42,336 nucleotides of DNA. Origin: Pseudomonas sp. SID14000 (lineage in GTDB: Bacteria; Pseudomonadota; Gammaproteobacteria; Pseudomonadales; Pseudomonadaceae). The stretch is from the NCBI RefSeq assembly GCF_002165135.1, contig NZ_NFZQ01000022.1:1-42336 (forward strand), read 5' to 3'. Position 1 is the stretch's first letter, and the number at the start of each line of letters is the position of its first letter. Under the pieces are notes generated by a model, which saw only the letters and a program-made list of their open reading frames with translations, did no database searches and had not been told where the DNA came from. The position numbers and the translations under genes were made by a program. Below, piece after piece: positions 16,916 through 26,070 of this stretch.

Positions 16916-17328
16916 CACATCACCGTCCGCTTAACAAAGGAGGTGGCGAGAGGCAGCTTTGCAGCAGCCAGGGCGAAAGCTTCGCGCGCCAGCTCTTCAG
17001 AAACACCCTCGATTTCATACAGGACTTTGCCTGGCTGAATCTGGGCAACCCAGTATTCCACGGAACCCTTACCTTTACCCATACGAACCTCGAGAGGCTT
17101 CTTGGAGATCGGCTTGTCCGGGAACACACGGATCCAGATCTTGCCGCCACGTTTTACGTGACGGGTCAGCGCACGACGTGCGGACTCGATCTGGCGAGCG
17201 GTGAGGCGACCGCGAGCAACAGCTTTCAGGGCGAATTCGCCGAAGCTGACTTTGCTACCGCGCAGTGCCAGACCACGGTTGTGGCCGGTCATCTGCTTGC
17301 GGAATTTTGTACGCTTTGGTTGCAACAT
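16915..17328 (-). CDS. rplP: 50S ribosomal protein L16
   Basis: L16 stabilises the A-site tRNA elbow and the peptidyl transferase region. The 137-residue product starts [19 protein letters not shown] and has [20 protein letters not shown]. It overlaps rpmC by one base. Confidence 0.98.
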
Positions 17329-17340
17329 TTGGCGTACCCC

Positions 17341-18027
17341 TTACTTAGCAGCTTTTTTACGAGGCGCTGGTGCTTGTGGTTTCAGCTCTTCTTGGCGACC
17401 ACCAATTACTTCGCCTTTGAAGATCCAAACCTTCACACCGATCACACCGTAAGTGGTGTGAGCTTCGTAGGTGTTGTAGTCGATATCGGCACGCAGGGTG
17501 TGCAGAGGCACACGACCTTCGCGATACCACTCGGTACGAGCAATCTCAGCACCGCCGAGACGACCGCTCACCTGGATCTTGATGCCCTTGGCACCAATAC
17601 GCATGGCGTTCTGCACGGCGCGCTTCATGGCGCGACGGAACATTACGCGGCGTTCCAGCTGCTGAGCTACGCTCTGCGCAACCAGCATAGCGTCGAGTTC
17701 CGGCTTGCGGATCTCTTCGATGTTGATGTGCACAGGCACACCCATCTGCTTGGTCAGGTCCTGACGCAGCTTCTCGACATCTTCACCTTTCTTGCCGATA
17801 ACGATACCGGGACGAGCGGTGTGGATGGTGATGCGTGCAGTTTGAGCCGGACGATGAATATCGATACGGCTTACGGACGCGCTTTTTAGTTTGTCCTGGA
17901 GGTACTCACGCGTTTTCAGATCCTTCAACAGGTAATCTGCGTAAGTAGCACCGTCTGCGTACCAGACGGAGGTGTGCTCCTTGACGATTCCCAGGCGAAT
18001 GCCAGTGGGATGTACTTTCTGACCCAT
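17341..18027 (-). CDS. rpsC: 30S ribosomal protein S3
   Basis: S3 lines the mRNA entry tunnel and has helicase activity with S4 and S5. The 228-residue product starts MGQKVHPTGIRLGIVKEHTS and contains the KH domain (IHTARPGIVIGKKGEDVEKL). An upstream in-frame extension to 18111 overlaps rplV and has no family similarity. It ends with a basic PRKKAAK tail. Confidence 0.98.
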   Translation of the reverse strand: MGQKVHPTGIRLGIVKEHTSVWYADGATYADYLLKDLKTREYLQDKLKSASVSRIDIHRPAQTARITIHTARPGIVIGKKGEDVEKLRQDLTKQMGVPVHINIEEIRKPELDAMLVAQSVAQQLERRVMFRRAMKRAVQNAMRIGAKGIKIQVSGRLGGAEIARTEWYREGRVPLHTLRADIDYNTYEAHTTYGVIGVKVWIFKGEVIGGRQEELKPQAPAPRKKAAK

Positions 18028-18040
18028 CTGATCGACTCCG

Positions 18041-18373
18041 TTACTTGTCCGCAACCTTGACAGTGATATGGCAAGACCGCTTGACGATGCGATCAGCACG
18101 GCCTTTGGCACGTGGCATGATGCGCTTCAGCGAACGCCCTTCGTTGACGAAGACGGTGGAGACCTTCAGGTCATCAACGTCTGCGCCTTCGTTGTGTTCG
18201 GCGTTGGCAACGGCCGACTCGAGGACTTTCTTCATGATTTCAGCGGCTTTTTTGCTGCTGAAGGCCAACAGGTTGAGCGCTTCGCCCACCTTCTTCCCGC
18301 GGATCTGGTCGGCGACCAAGCGGGCTTTCTGGGCGGAGATGCGAGCGCCCGACAACTTAGCGGCTACTTCCAT
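18041..18373 (-). CDS. rplV: 50S ribosomal protein L22
   Basis: L22 has a long hairpin that reaches into the peptide exit tunnel at the constriction. The 110-residue product starts [20 protein letters not shown]; the hairpin region [20 protein letters not shown] appears as [19 protein letters not shown], and I see no deletion of the macrolide-resistance type. Spacing to rpsS is 11 bases. Confidence 0.98.
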
Positions 18374-18384
18374 TTCCTTACCCC

Positions 18385-18660
18385 TTAACGCTTGGCTTTC
18401 TTGTCAGCCACGTGCCCGCGGTAGGTGCGGGTACCGGCGAACTCGCCCAGTTTGTGGCCGACCATGTCTTCGTTCACCAGAACTGGGACATGTTGACGAC
18501 CGTTGTGTACCGCGATGGTCAGACCGACCATTTGTGGCAGGATCATCGAACGGCGCGACCAGGTTTTAACTGGCTTGCGATCGTTCTTCTCCACCGCCAC
18601 TTCGACCTTCTTCAACAGGTGAAGATCGATAAAAGGACCTTTTTTCAGAGAACGTGGCAC
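18385..18660 (-). CDS. rpsS: 30S ribosomal protein S19
   Basis: S19 pairs with S13 in the 30S head. The 91-residue product starts [20 protein letters not shown] and carries the signature [20 protein letters not shown]. Spacing to rplB is 16 bases. Confidence 0.98.
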
Positions 18661-18676
18661 TGTCGTATCCCTCTAG

Positions 18677-19501
18677 TTACTTGCGACGACGGACGATCAT
18701 GTTGTCGGTACGCTTATTACCACGGGTCTTCGCACCCTTGGTTGGGAAGCCCCATGGCGATACCGGATGACGACCACCGGAGGTACGACCTTCACCACCA
18801 CCATGTGGGTGGTCAACCGGGTTCATGGCAACACCACGAACGGTTGGGCGAACGCCGCGCCAGCGTTTGGCACCAGCTTTACCCAGCGAACGCAGGCTGT
18901 GCTCGGAGTTCGAGACTTCGCCCAGGGTCGCACGGCACTCAGCCAGGACTTTACGCATTTCACCAGAGCGCAGACGCAGGGTCACGTAGACACCTTCGCG
19001 AGCGATCAGCTGAGCCGAGGCACCAGCGGAACGAGCGATCTGAGCACCTTTACCCGGCTTCAGTTCGATGCCGTGAATGGTGCTACCTACTGGAATGTTG
19101 CGCAGCTGCAGGGAGTTACCGGCCTTGATTGGGGCCAGGGCACCTGCGATCAGCTGGTCGCCAGCGCTCACGCCTTTAGGGGCGATGATGTAGCGACGCT
19201 CACCGTCTGCGTAGCACAGCAGGGCGATGTGAGCAGTACGGTTCGGGTCGTATTCGATACGCTCGACAGTGGCTGGGATGCCATCTTTGTCGTTGCGACG
19301 GAAGTCGACCAGACGGTAATGCTGCTTGTGACCACCACCAACGTGACGAGTGGTAATGCGGCCATTGTTGTTACGACCACCAGACTTCGATTTTTTCTCG
19401 ATCAGCGGTGCGTGAGGAGCGCCTTTGTGCAGCTCCTGGTTGACCACCTTGACCACGAAACGGCGGCCAGGGGAAGTCGGTTTGCATTTAACGATTGCCA
19501 T
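18677..19501 (-). CDS. rplB: 50S ribosomal protein L2
   Basis: L2 is a primary 23S rRNA binder needed for subunit joining and peptidyl transfer. The 274-residue product starts MAIVKCKPTSPGRRFVVKVV and has the universally conserved VRGVAMNPVDHPHGGGEGRT, including the critical histidine near residue 230. The C-terminus is basic (NMIVRRRK). Confidence 0.98.
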   Translation of the reverse strand: MAIVKCKPTSPGRRFVVKVVNQELHKGAPHAPLIEKKSKSGGRNNNGRITTRHVGGGHKQHYRLVDFRRNDKDGIPATVERIEYDPNRTAHIALLCYADGERRYIIAPKGVSAGDQLIAGALAPIKAGNSLQLRNIPVGSTIHGIELKPGKGAQIARSAGASAQLIAREGVYVTLRLRSGEMRKVLAECRATLGEVSNSEHSLRSLGKAGAKRWRGVRPTVRGVAMNPVDHPHGGGEGRTSGGRHPVSPWGFPTKGAKTRGNKRTDNMIVRRRK

Positions 19502-19515
19502 GATGCACCCCTTCC

Positions 19516-19815
19516 TTACTCAGCACTGCTGCTGAAATCGAGATCTTGGCCTGGCTGAAGGGAGACGATCGCCTTCTTCCAGTCATTACGCTTGCCCAGA
19601 CCACGTGCGGTACGCTTGGTTTTACCCAGAACGTTAACAGTCGACACGTTTTCAACTTTTACGTTGAACAGGCCTTCGACAGCTTTCTTGATTTCCAGCT
19701 TGGTTGCATCGGTAGCAACCTTGAATACGAACTGGCCTTTTTTCTCAGCCAGAACGGTAGCCTTCTCGGAAACGTGCGGGCCAAGGAGGACTTTGAATAC
19801 GCGTTCCTGGTTCAT
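19516..19815 (-). CDS. rplW: 50S ribosomal protein L23
   Basis: L23 surrounds the tunnel exit and is the main docking site for trigger factor and SRP. The 99-residue product starts MNQERVFKVLLGPHVSEKAT and has VEGLFNVKVENVSTVNVLGK. Its start overlaps the rplD stop by 4 bases (ATGA type), indicating translational coupling. Confidence 0.98.
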   Translation of the reverse strand: MNQERVFKVLLGPHVSEKATVLAEKKGQFVFKVATDATKLEIKKAVEGLFNVKVENVSTVNVLGKTKRTARGLGKRNDWKKAIVSLQPGQDLDFSSSAE

Positions 19816-20414
19816 CCCAGCAGCTCCTCGAATTTCTTCACGGCCGAGACAGTGATCAACACTTTCTCGTATGCGATCAGACTGACCGGGTCGGAACCTT
19901 GTACGTCACGTACATCGACGTGCGGCAGGTTGCGAGCAGCCAGGTACAGGTTCTGATCAACAGCGTCGGAAACGATCAGTACGTCGTTCAGACCCATGCC
20001 GTTCAGCTTGTTCAGCAGATCTTTGGTTTTCGGCGCTTCAACAGCGAAGTCCTGAACCACGACCAGACGGTCGCTACGCACCAGCTCAGCGAGGATGGAG
20101 CGCAGGGCTGCGCGGTACATCTTCTTGTTGAGCTTCTGCGAGTGATCTTGAGGGCGAGCTGCGAAGGTTACACCACCGCCACGCCAGATCGGACCACGAG
20201 TGGTACCAGCACGAGCACGGCCAGTACCCTTCTGACGCCATGGGCGCTTACCGCCACCAGCCACGTCGGAACGGGTCTTCTGCTGCTTGGTGCCCTGACG
20301 GCCGCCGGCCATGTAGGCCACGACTGCTTGGTGTACCAGCGTCTCGTTGAATTCGCCACCGAAAGTCAGTTCGGAAACTTCGATCGCCTGAGCGTCATTT
20401 ACATTGAGTTGCAT
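19812..20414 (-). CDS. rplD: 50S ribosomal protein L4
   Basis: L4 has an extended loop in the exit tunnel and, in E. coli, autoregulates the S10 operon. The 200-residue product starts MQLNVNDAQAIEVSELTFGG, with the tunnel loop region KQQKTRSDVAGGGKRPWRQK and GTGRARAGTTRGPIWRGGG. The S10 leader here looks too short for the E. coli L4 attenuation structure (see findings). Confidence 0.98.
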   Translation of the reverse strand: MQLNVNDAQAIEVSELTFGGEFNETLVHQAVVAYMAGGRQGTKQQKTRSDVAGGGKRPWRQKGTGRARAGTTRGPIWRGGGVTFAARPQDHSQKLNKKMYRAALRSILAELVRSDRLVVVQDFAVEAPKTKDLLNKLNGMGLNDVLIVSDAVDQNLYLAARNLPHVDVRDVQGSDPVSLIAYEKVLITVSAVKKFEELLG

Positions 20415-20426
20415 GTCAGTTTCCCC

Positions 20427-21062
20427 TTAACCGCGAGCCTTGACAGCTGGACGTACAACCACGTCGCCGCCAGTAGCGCCTGGAACGGCACCCTTGACCA
20501 GCAGCAGGTTGCGCTCAGCGTCTACGCGAACTACTTCCAGGGACTGAACAGTCACGCGCTCGGCGCCCATGTGACCGGACATTTTCTTGCCCTTGAACAC
20601 ACGACCAGGAGTCTGGCACTGGCCGATGGAACCTGGGACACGGTGCGACACGGAGTTACCGTGGGTGTTGTCCTGGCCACGGAAGTTCCAGCGCTTGATG
20701 GTACCGGCGAAGCCTTTACCTTTGGACTGACCAGTAACGTCTACCAGCTGGCCTGCAGTGAAGAGTTCAGCTTTGATCAGATCGCCAGCCTGGAAATCGC
20801 CTTCTTCAAGACGGAACTCCCAGACACCGCGACCAGCGGCAACGTTGGCCTTGGCGAAGTGACCTGCCTGAGCGGCAGTCACACGCGAAGCACGACGCTC
20901 GCCGACAGTGACTTGCACTGCACGGTAGCCATCGGTTTCTTCAGTTTTGAACTGGGTGACGCGATTCGGCTCGATCTCGATGACCGTGACCGGAATGGAG
21001 ACACCTTCTTCGGTGAAAATGCGGGTCATACCGCATTTGCGACCGATTACACCAATAGTCAT
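20427..21062 (-). CDS. rplC: 50S ribosomal protein L3
   Basis: L3 is an early assembly protein whose loop reaches near the peptidyl transferase centre. The 211-residue product starts MTIGVIGRKCGMTRIFTEEG. An in-frame ATG at 21095 would add eleven residues without similarity. The central loop GNSVSHRVPGSIGQCQTPGR carries the conserved glutamine that is methylated in E. coli L3. The 80-base gap to rpsJ is the longest inside the S10 operon. Confidence 0.98.
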   Translation of the reverse strand: MTIGVIGRKCGMTRIFTEEGVSIPVTVIEIEPNRVTQFKTEETDGYRAVQVTVGERRASRVTAAQAGHFAKANVAAGRGVWEFRLEEGDFQAGDLIKAELFTAGQLVDVTGQSKGKGFAGTIKRWNFRGQDNTHGNSVSHRVPGSIGQCQTPGRVFKGKKMSGHMGAERVTVQSLEVVRVDAERNLLLVKGAVPGATGGDVVVRPAVKARG

Positions 21063-21142
21063 GTTGTAAACCTCATGAGTGTACGGGGCTTTCACCCGCT
21101 ATGGCCGCCCATTTCAGAGCGTTACACGACTAGACCGAAGTC

Positions 21143-21454
21143 TTAGCCGAGGCTGATCTGTACTTCCACACCTGCCGCCAGATCAAGCTTCATCAGCGCA
21201 TCAACGGTTTTATCCGTTGGCTGGACGATGTCCAGAACACGCTTATGAGTGCGGATCTCGTACTGGTCACGCGCGTCTTTGTTGACGTGCGGGGAAACCA
21301 GAACGGTGAAACGCTCTTTGCGGGTAGGCAGTGGAATTGGACCACGCACTTGTGCACCAGTACGTTTCGCGGTTTCCACGATTTCCTGGGTGGATTGGTC
21401 GATCAGGCGATGGTCGAAAGCCTTCAACCTGATACGGATTTGCTGATTTTGCAT
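21143..21454 (-). CDS. rpsJ: 30S ribosomal protein S10 (NusE)
   Basis: S10 is both a 30S head protein and, as NusE, the partner of NusB and NusG in transcription antitermination and coupling. The 103-residue product starts [20 protein letters not shown] and ends [10 protein letters not shown]. It leads the S10 operon behind a near-consensus promoter at 21515-21543. NusG (37104-37637) is encoded in the same window. Confidence 0.98.
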
Positions 21455-21514
21455 TGGATTTCAGACTCCAGGCTGTTCCCAACGGACGCACTACGCCCGC
21501 TAAAAGGAGGCGTG

Positions 21515-21543
21515 ATTCTATAGACGCCCCCATTTAGTGTCAA
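21515..21543 (-). promoter_or_regulatory. S10 operon promoter (before rpsJ)
   Basis: Minus strand TTGACA (21538-21543, perfect consensus) and TAGAAT (21515-21520) are 17 bases apart. It lies immediately after the tufA terminator. The expected start near 21508 leaves a leader of about 54 bases before the rpsJ ATG. Confidence 0.85.
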
Positions 21544-21549
21544 CCCAAT

Positions 21550-21580
21550 AAAAAAAACCCCCGCTGAGCGGGGGTTTTTT
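21550..21580. terminator. Terminator after tufA (bidirectional shape)
   Basis: AAAAAAACCCCCGCT and AGCGGGGGTTTTTT surround a minimal GAG-like loop; with A- and T-runs on either side, it can act on both strands. It lies 15 bases past the tufA stop and ends the str operon. Confidence 0.95.
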
Positions 21581-21595
21581 CAATCGGTCGAGTGA

Positions 21596-22789
21596 TTACT
21601 CGATGATTTTGGCTACGACGCCGGCGCCGACGGTACGACCGCCTTCACGGATAGCGAAGCGCAGACCGTCTTCCATTGCGATGGTCTTGATCAGGGTGAC
21701 AGTCATCTGAATGTTGTCACCTGGCATTACCATTTCAACGCCTTCCGGCAGTTCGCAGTTACCGGTCACGTCAGTGGTACGGAAGTAGAACTGAGGACGG
21801 TAGCCCTTGAAGAACGGAGTGTGACGACCGCCTTCTTCCTTCGACAGAACGTAGACTTCTGCGGTGAACTTGGTGTGCGGCTTGACCGAACCTGGCTTGA
21901 CCAGAACCTGGCCACGCTCAACGTCGTCACGCTTGGTACCACGCAGCAGAACGCCGCAGTTCTCGCCAGCACGGCCTTCGTCCAGCAGCTTGCGGAACAT
22001 TTCGACACCGGTGCAGGTGGTGGTCGAAGTTTCACGCAGACCAACGATTTCCAGCGGATCCTGAACGCGGACGATACCACGCTCGATACGGCCGGTAACA
22101 ACGGTACCACGACCCGAGATCGAGAATACGTCTTCGATCGGCATCAGGAACGGCTGGTCAACGGCACGAACTGGCTCAGGGATGTAGGCATCCAGAGTTT
22201 CCACCAGCTTCTTGACAGCGGTAGTACCCATTTCGTTGTCGTCTTTGCCTTCCAGGGCCATACGAGCCGAACCGATGATGATCGGGGTGTCGTCGCCTGG
22301 GAAGTCGTAGGTGGACAGCAGGTCGCGAACTTCCATCTCGACCAGTTCCAGCAGCTCAGCGTCGTCTACCAGGTCAGCCTTGTTCAGGAAGACCACGATG
22401 TAAGGAACGCCTACCTGACGGGACAGCAGGATGTGCTCACGGGTTTGTGGCATCGGACCATCGGCGGCCGAGCAAACCAGGATCGCGCCGTCCATCTGGG
22501 CAGCACCGGTGATCATGTTCTTCACGTAGTCAGCGTGACCTGGGCAGTCAACGTGAGCGTAGTGACGAATGTTCGAGTTGTACTCGACGTGAGCGGTGTT
22601 GATGGTGATACCGCGCGCTTTTTCTTCCGGAGCCGAGTCGATCTTGTCGAACTCAACGACCGCCGAACCGAAAACTTCGGAGCAGACGCGAGTCAGAGCT
22701 GCGGTCAGAGTGGTCTTACCGTGGTCAACGTGGCCGATGGTGCCGACGTTAACGTGGGGAAGGGAACGATCAAATTTTTCTTTAGCCAC
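21596..22789 (-). CDS. tufA: Elongation factor Tu, copy A
   Basis: EF-Tu delivers aminoacyl-tRNA to the ribosome as a GTPase. The 397-residue product has the P-loop GHVDHGKT (residues 19-26), the switch II DCPGHADY and the NKAD base-recognition motif. The protein is identical to tufB in this window; DNA differs at only about 12 positions. The start codon is GTG (minus strand GTG-GCT-AAA), whereas tufB uses ATG; GAGG lies about 9 bases upstream. It is the last gene of the str operon, 27 bases after fusA. Confidence 0.98.
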   Translation of the reverse strand: MAKEKFDRSLPHVNVGTIGHVDHGKTTLTAALTRVCSEVFGSAVVEFDKIDSAPEEKARGITINTAHVEYNSNIRHYAHVDCPGHADYVKNMITGAAQMDGAILVCSAADGPMPQTREHILLSRQVGVPYIVVFLNKADLVDDAELLELVEMEVRDLLSTYDFPGDDTPIIIGSARMALEGKDDNEMGTTAVKKLVETLDAYIPEPVRAVDQPFLMPIEDVFSISGRGTVVTGRIERGIVRVQDPLEIVGLRETSTTTCTGVEMFRKLLDEGRAGENCGVLLRGTKRDDVERGQVLVKPGSVKPHTKFTAEVYVLSKEEGGRHTPFFKGYRPQFYFRTTDVTGNCELPEGVEMVMPGDNIQMTVTLIKTIAMEDGLRFAIREGGRTVGAGVVAKIIE

Positions 22790-22816
22790 GACAGTGAACC
22801 TCTTGCCTAAAGGGGA

Positions 22817-24964
22817 TTAGCCTTGTTTTTTAACGAGTGCTTCGACGATGTTCGACGGAGCTTCGGCGTATTTGGAGAATTCCATGGAGTAGCTTGCGCG
22901 ACCCTGAGACATGGAACGAACGTCGGTTGCGTAACCGAACATCTCTCCGAGCGGAACTTCAGCGCGGACGACACGGCCAGAGACCGATTCATCCATACCC
23001 TGGACCAGACCACGACGACGGTTCAGGTCACCCATCACGTCACCCAGGTAGTCTTCCGGGGTTACAACTTCGACCTTCATGATCGGCTCGAGGACCACGC
23101 CACCACCCTTCTGGGCCAGTTGCTTGGTTGCCATCGAAGCAGCGATCTTGAACGCCATTTCGTTGGAGTCGACGTCGTGGTACGAACCGTCGAACACGGT
23201 AGCCTTCAGGCCGATCAGCGGATAGCCGGCAACAACGCCGTTCTTCATCTGCTCTTCGATACCCTTCTGGATCGCAGGGATGTATTCCTTCGGAACCACA
23301 CCACCAACGACTTCGTTGGTGAAGACCAGGCCCTCAGTGATGTTGCCCTTATCGTCTTCATCCGGCTGCGAGAAGCGAATCCAGCAGTGACCGAACTGAC
23401 CACGACCACCCGACTGGCGAACGAACTTGCCTTCGATCTCCACACCGGACTTGGTGATCTTCTCGCGGTACGAAACCTGCGGCTTGCCGATGTTGGCCTC
23501 AACGTTGAATTCACGCTTCATGCGGTCAACGATGATGTCCAGGTGCAGCTCACCCATACCGGAGATGATGGTCTGACCAGTCTCTTCGTCGGTCTTGACG
23601 CGGAACGACGGGTCTTCCTGAGCCAGCTTGCCCAGAGCGATACCCATCTTTTCCTGGTCCTGCTTGGTCTTCGGCTCGACAGACAGCGAAATCACTGGCT
23701 CCGGGAAGTCCATGCGCTCAAGGATGATTGGCTTGTCGGCGTCGCACAGGGTTTCACCAGTGGTAACGTCCTTCATGCCGATCAGGGCCGCGATGTCGCC
23801 AGCGCGCACTTCCTTGATCTCTTCACGCTGGTTGGCGTGCATCTGCACCATACGACCAACGCGCTCTTTCTTGCCTTTGACCGAGTTGATGACCGAGTCA
23901 CCAGAGGTCAGAACGCCCGAGTAGACGCGAACGAAGGTCAGGGTACCTACGAACGGGTCGGTAGCGATCTTGAACGCCAGAGCCGAGAACGGCTCGTTGT
24001 CGTCGGCGTGACGCTCGTCCTGCTGCTCTTCGGTGATCTCATCCTTCGGCACTTCGGCCAGATCAGGGTGGATACCCTTGATCGCAGGAATTTCGGTCGG
24101 AGCAGGCAGGAAGTCGATAACGGCGTCGAGAACCAGGGGAACACCCTTGTTCTTGAACGACGAACCGCAGACAGCCGGAACGATCTCGCTGGCCAGGGTG
24201 CGCGCACGCAGACCTGCCTTGATTTCTTCGACGGTCAGCTCACCTTCTTCAAGGTACTTGTTCATCAGCTCTTCGCTGGCTTCGGCGGCGGCTTCAACCA
24301 TGTTGTTGCGCCATTCGTTAGCCAGGTCGACCATATCCGCTGGAATTTCTTCTTCGCGGTAGGTAGTGCCTTTGTCGTCTTCGTTCCAGTAGATGGCTTT
24401 CATCTTGATCAGGTCAACCTGACCCTGGAAGTCGTCTTCTGCACCGATAGCCAGTTGGACCGGAACCGGGGTGTGACCCAGGCGGTTCTTGATCTGGCCG
24501 ACAACGCGCAGGAAGTTGGCACCAGCACGGTCCATCTTGTTCACGTAGACAACACGCGGAACACCGTACTTGTTGGCCTGACGCCATACGGTTTCGGACT
24601 GCGGCTCAACGCCGGAGGTACCGCAGAACACAACGACCGCGCCGTCGAGTACACGCAGCGAACGCTCTACTTCAATGGTGAAGTCAACGTGGCCGGGGGT
24701 ATCGATGACGTTTACGCGGTAGTTGTCGTACTGACCACGGGAACCTTTCCAGAAGGTGGTAACGGCAGCGGAGGTAATGGTGATACCGCGCTCCTGCTCC
24801 TGCACCATCCAGTCGGTGGTCGCGGCGCCGTCATGCACCTCGCCCATCTTGTGGCTCAGACCTGTGTAGAACAGGATCCGCTCGGTAGTGGTAGTCTTGC
24901 CCGCGTCAACGTGGGCGCAGATACCGATGTTACGGTAGCGGTTAATTGCTGTAGTACGAGCCAT
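22817..24964 (-). CDS. fusA: Elongation factor G
   Basis: EF-G is the GTPase that drives translocation of tRNA and mRNA and, with RRF, ribosome recycling. The 715-residue protein starts MARTTAINRYRNIGICAHVD, with P-loop AHVDAGKTT, switch II DTPGHVDF and NKMDRAGA. Domain IV and V motifs are visible to the end (GRASYSMEFSKYAEAPSNIV). It lies between rpsG (30 bases) and tufA (27 bases) as in the str operon. Confidence 0.98.
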   Translation of the reverse strand: MARTTAINRYRNIGICAHVDAGKTTTTERILFYTGLSHKMGEVHDGAATTDWMVQEQERGITITSAAVTTFWKGSRGQYDNYRVNVIDTPGHVDFTIEVERSLRVLDGAVVVFCGTSGVEPQSETVWRQANKYGVPRVVYVNKMDRAGANFLRVVGQIKNRLGHTPVPVQLAIGAEDDFQGQVDLIKMKAIYWNEDDKGTTYREEEIPADMVDLANEWRNNMVEAAAEASEELMNKYLEEGELTVEEIKAGLRARTLASEIVPAVCGSSFKNKGVPLVLDAVIDFLPAPTEIPAIKGIHPDLAEVPKDEITEEQQDERHADDNEPFSALAFKIATDPFVGTLTFVRVYSGVLTSGDSVINSVKGKKERVGRMVQMHANQREEIKEVRAGDIAALIGMKDVTTGETLCDADKPIILERMDFPEPVISLSVEPKTKQDQEKMGIALGKLAQEDPSFRVKTDEETGQTIISGMGELHLDIIVDRMKREFNVEANIGKPQVSYREKITKSGVEIEGKFVRQSGGRGQFGHCWIRFSQPDEDDKGNITEGLVFTNEVVGGVVPKEYIPAIQKGIEEQMKNGVVAGYPLIGLKATVFDGSYHDVDSNEMAFKIAASMATKQLAQKGGGVVLEPIMKVEVVTPEDYLGDVMGDLNRRRGLVQGMDESVSGRVVRAEVPLGEMFGYATDVRSMSQGRASYSMEFSKYAEAPSNIVEALVKKQG

Positions 24965-24994
24965 AAAGCCCTCGCAAAATGATTGATGCTTGAA

Positions 24995-25465
24995 TTAGAA
25001 GCGGTAGTGCGAGAACGCTTTGTTGGCCTCGGCCATACGGTGCACGTCTTCACGCTTCTTGACTGCAGCACCCTTGCCTTCAGCAGCATCCAGCAGCTCG
25101 CCAGCCAGGCGCAGAGCCATCGACTTCTCGCCGCGCTTACGGGCGTAGTCTACGAGCCAGCGCATTGCCAGAGCGTTACGACGGGATGGACGAACTTCAA
25201 CCGGAACCTGGTAAGTGGCACCGCCGACACGGCGGGACTTAACTTCGACCAGCGGAGCGATGGCGTCGAGAGCTTTCTCGAAGATTTCCAGGGGGTCGCT
25301 GTTCTTGCGTGCTTTGACGGTATCCAGAGCACCGTAAACGATGCGCTCGGCTACGGCCTTCTTGCCGCTTTCCATCACGTGGTTCATGAACTTGGCGAGG
25401 ATCTGGGATCCGTACTTCGGATCGTCCAGGATCTCACGTTTTGCTGCTACACGACGTCTTGGCAT
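24995..25465 (-). CDS. rpsG: 30S ribosomal protein S7
   Basis: S7 nucleates assembly of the 30S head and lies by the E site. The 156-residue product starts MPRRRVAAKREILDDPKYGS, with GGATYQVPVEVRPSRR and MRWLVDYARKRGEKSMALRL. The 106-base gap to rpsL is where E. coli S7 binds to autoregulate; whether a related structure exists here is uncertain. Confidence 0.98.
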   Translation of the reverse strand: MPRRRVAAKREILDDPKYGSQILAKFMNHVMESGKKAVAERIVYGALDTVKARKNSDPLEIFEKALDAIAPLVEVKSRRVGGATYQVPVEVRPSRRNALAMRWLVDYARKRGEKSMALRLAGELLDAAEGKGAAVKKREDVHRMAEANKAFSHYRF

Positions 25466-25571
25466 GATAAGCCCTCAAACGGTCTTCAGGTTAGCCCGGG
25501 ACCAGGTCTCTCGACCCCTGCCCGACCTTACTCTTATCGACTCAAATAAATGGATGTCTGCAAACGACCGA

Positions 25572-25943
25572 TTACTTCGGACGCTTGGTACCGTACTTCG
25601 AACGACCCTGGTTACGGCCTTTAACGCCCGAAGTATCCAGAGAGCCGCGAACGGTGTGGTAACGAACACCTGGCAAGTCTTTTACACGGCCGCCACGGAT
25701 CAGGACGACGCTGTGCTCTTGCAGGTTGTGGCCTTCACCACCGATGTACGAGGAAACCTCGAAACCGTTGGTCAGACGCACACGGCATACTTTACGCAGT
25801 GCCGAGTTAGGTTTTTTCGGCGTGGTGGTGTACACACGGGTGCACACGCCACGACGCTGCGGGCAGTTCTGCAGCGCAGGTACGTCGGATTTCTCGACGG
25901 TACGCTTACGCGGCTGACGTACCAGCTGGTTGATAGTTGCCAT
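25572..25943 (-). CDS. rpsL: 30S ribosomal protein S12
   Basis: S12 lies at the decoding centre and controls fidelity. The 123-residue product starts MATINQLVRQPRKRTVEKSD. Lys43 (TPKKPNS) and Lys88 (GGRVKDLPG), where streptomycin resistance changes occur, are both wild type; Asp89, which is methylthiolated in E. coli, is present. It is the first str gene, with TGGAG 7 bases before the ATG and a strong predicted promoter at 26037-26065. Confidence 0.98.
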   Translation of the reverse strand: MATINQLVRQPRKRTVEKSDVPALQNCPQRRGVCTRVYTTTPKKPNSALRKVCRVRLTNGFEVSSYIGGEGHNLQEHSVVLIRGGRVKDLPGVRYHTVRGSLDTSGVKGRNQGRSKYGTKRPK

Positions 25944-26036
25944 CTACTAGCTCCACTGATTGTCTTGCGACGCTATTGTCTTGCAAGAAAGCCAAAAATT
26001 GGCGAGACGGAGCCTCACCAAATTTAAGGGTACAAA

Positions 26037-26065
26037 AGTCTAAAGAGGATCTTGCACCCAGTCAA
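26037..26065 (-). promoter_or_regulatory. str operon promoter (before rpsL)
   Basis: Minus strand TTGACT (26060-26065) and TAGACT (26037-26042) are separated by 17 bases. The predicted start near 26030 gives a leader of about 87 bases, which contains GCCAA-TTTT-TGGC and a repeated GCAAGACAAT. Confidence 0.75.
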
Positions 26066-26070
26066 GACGA

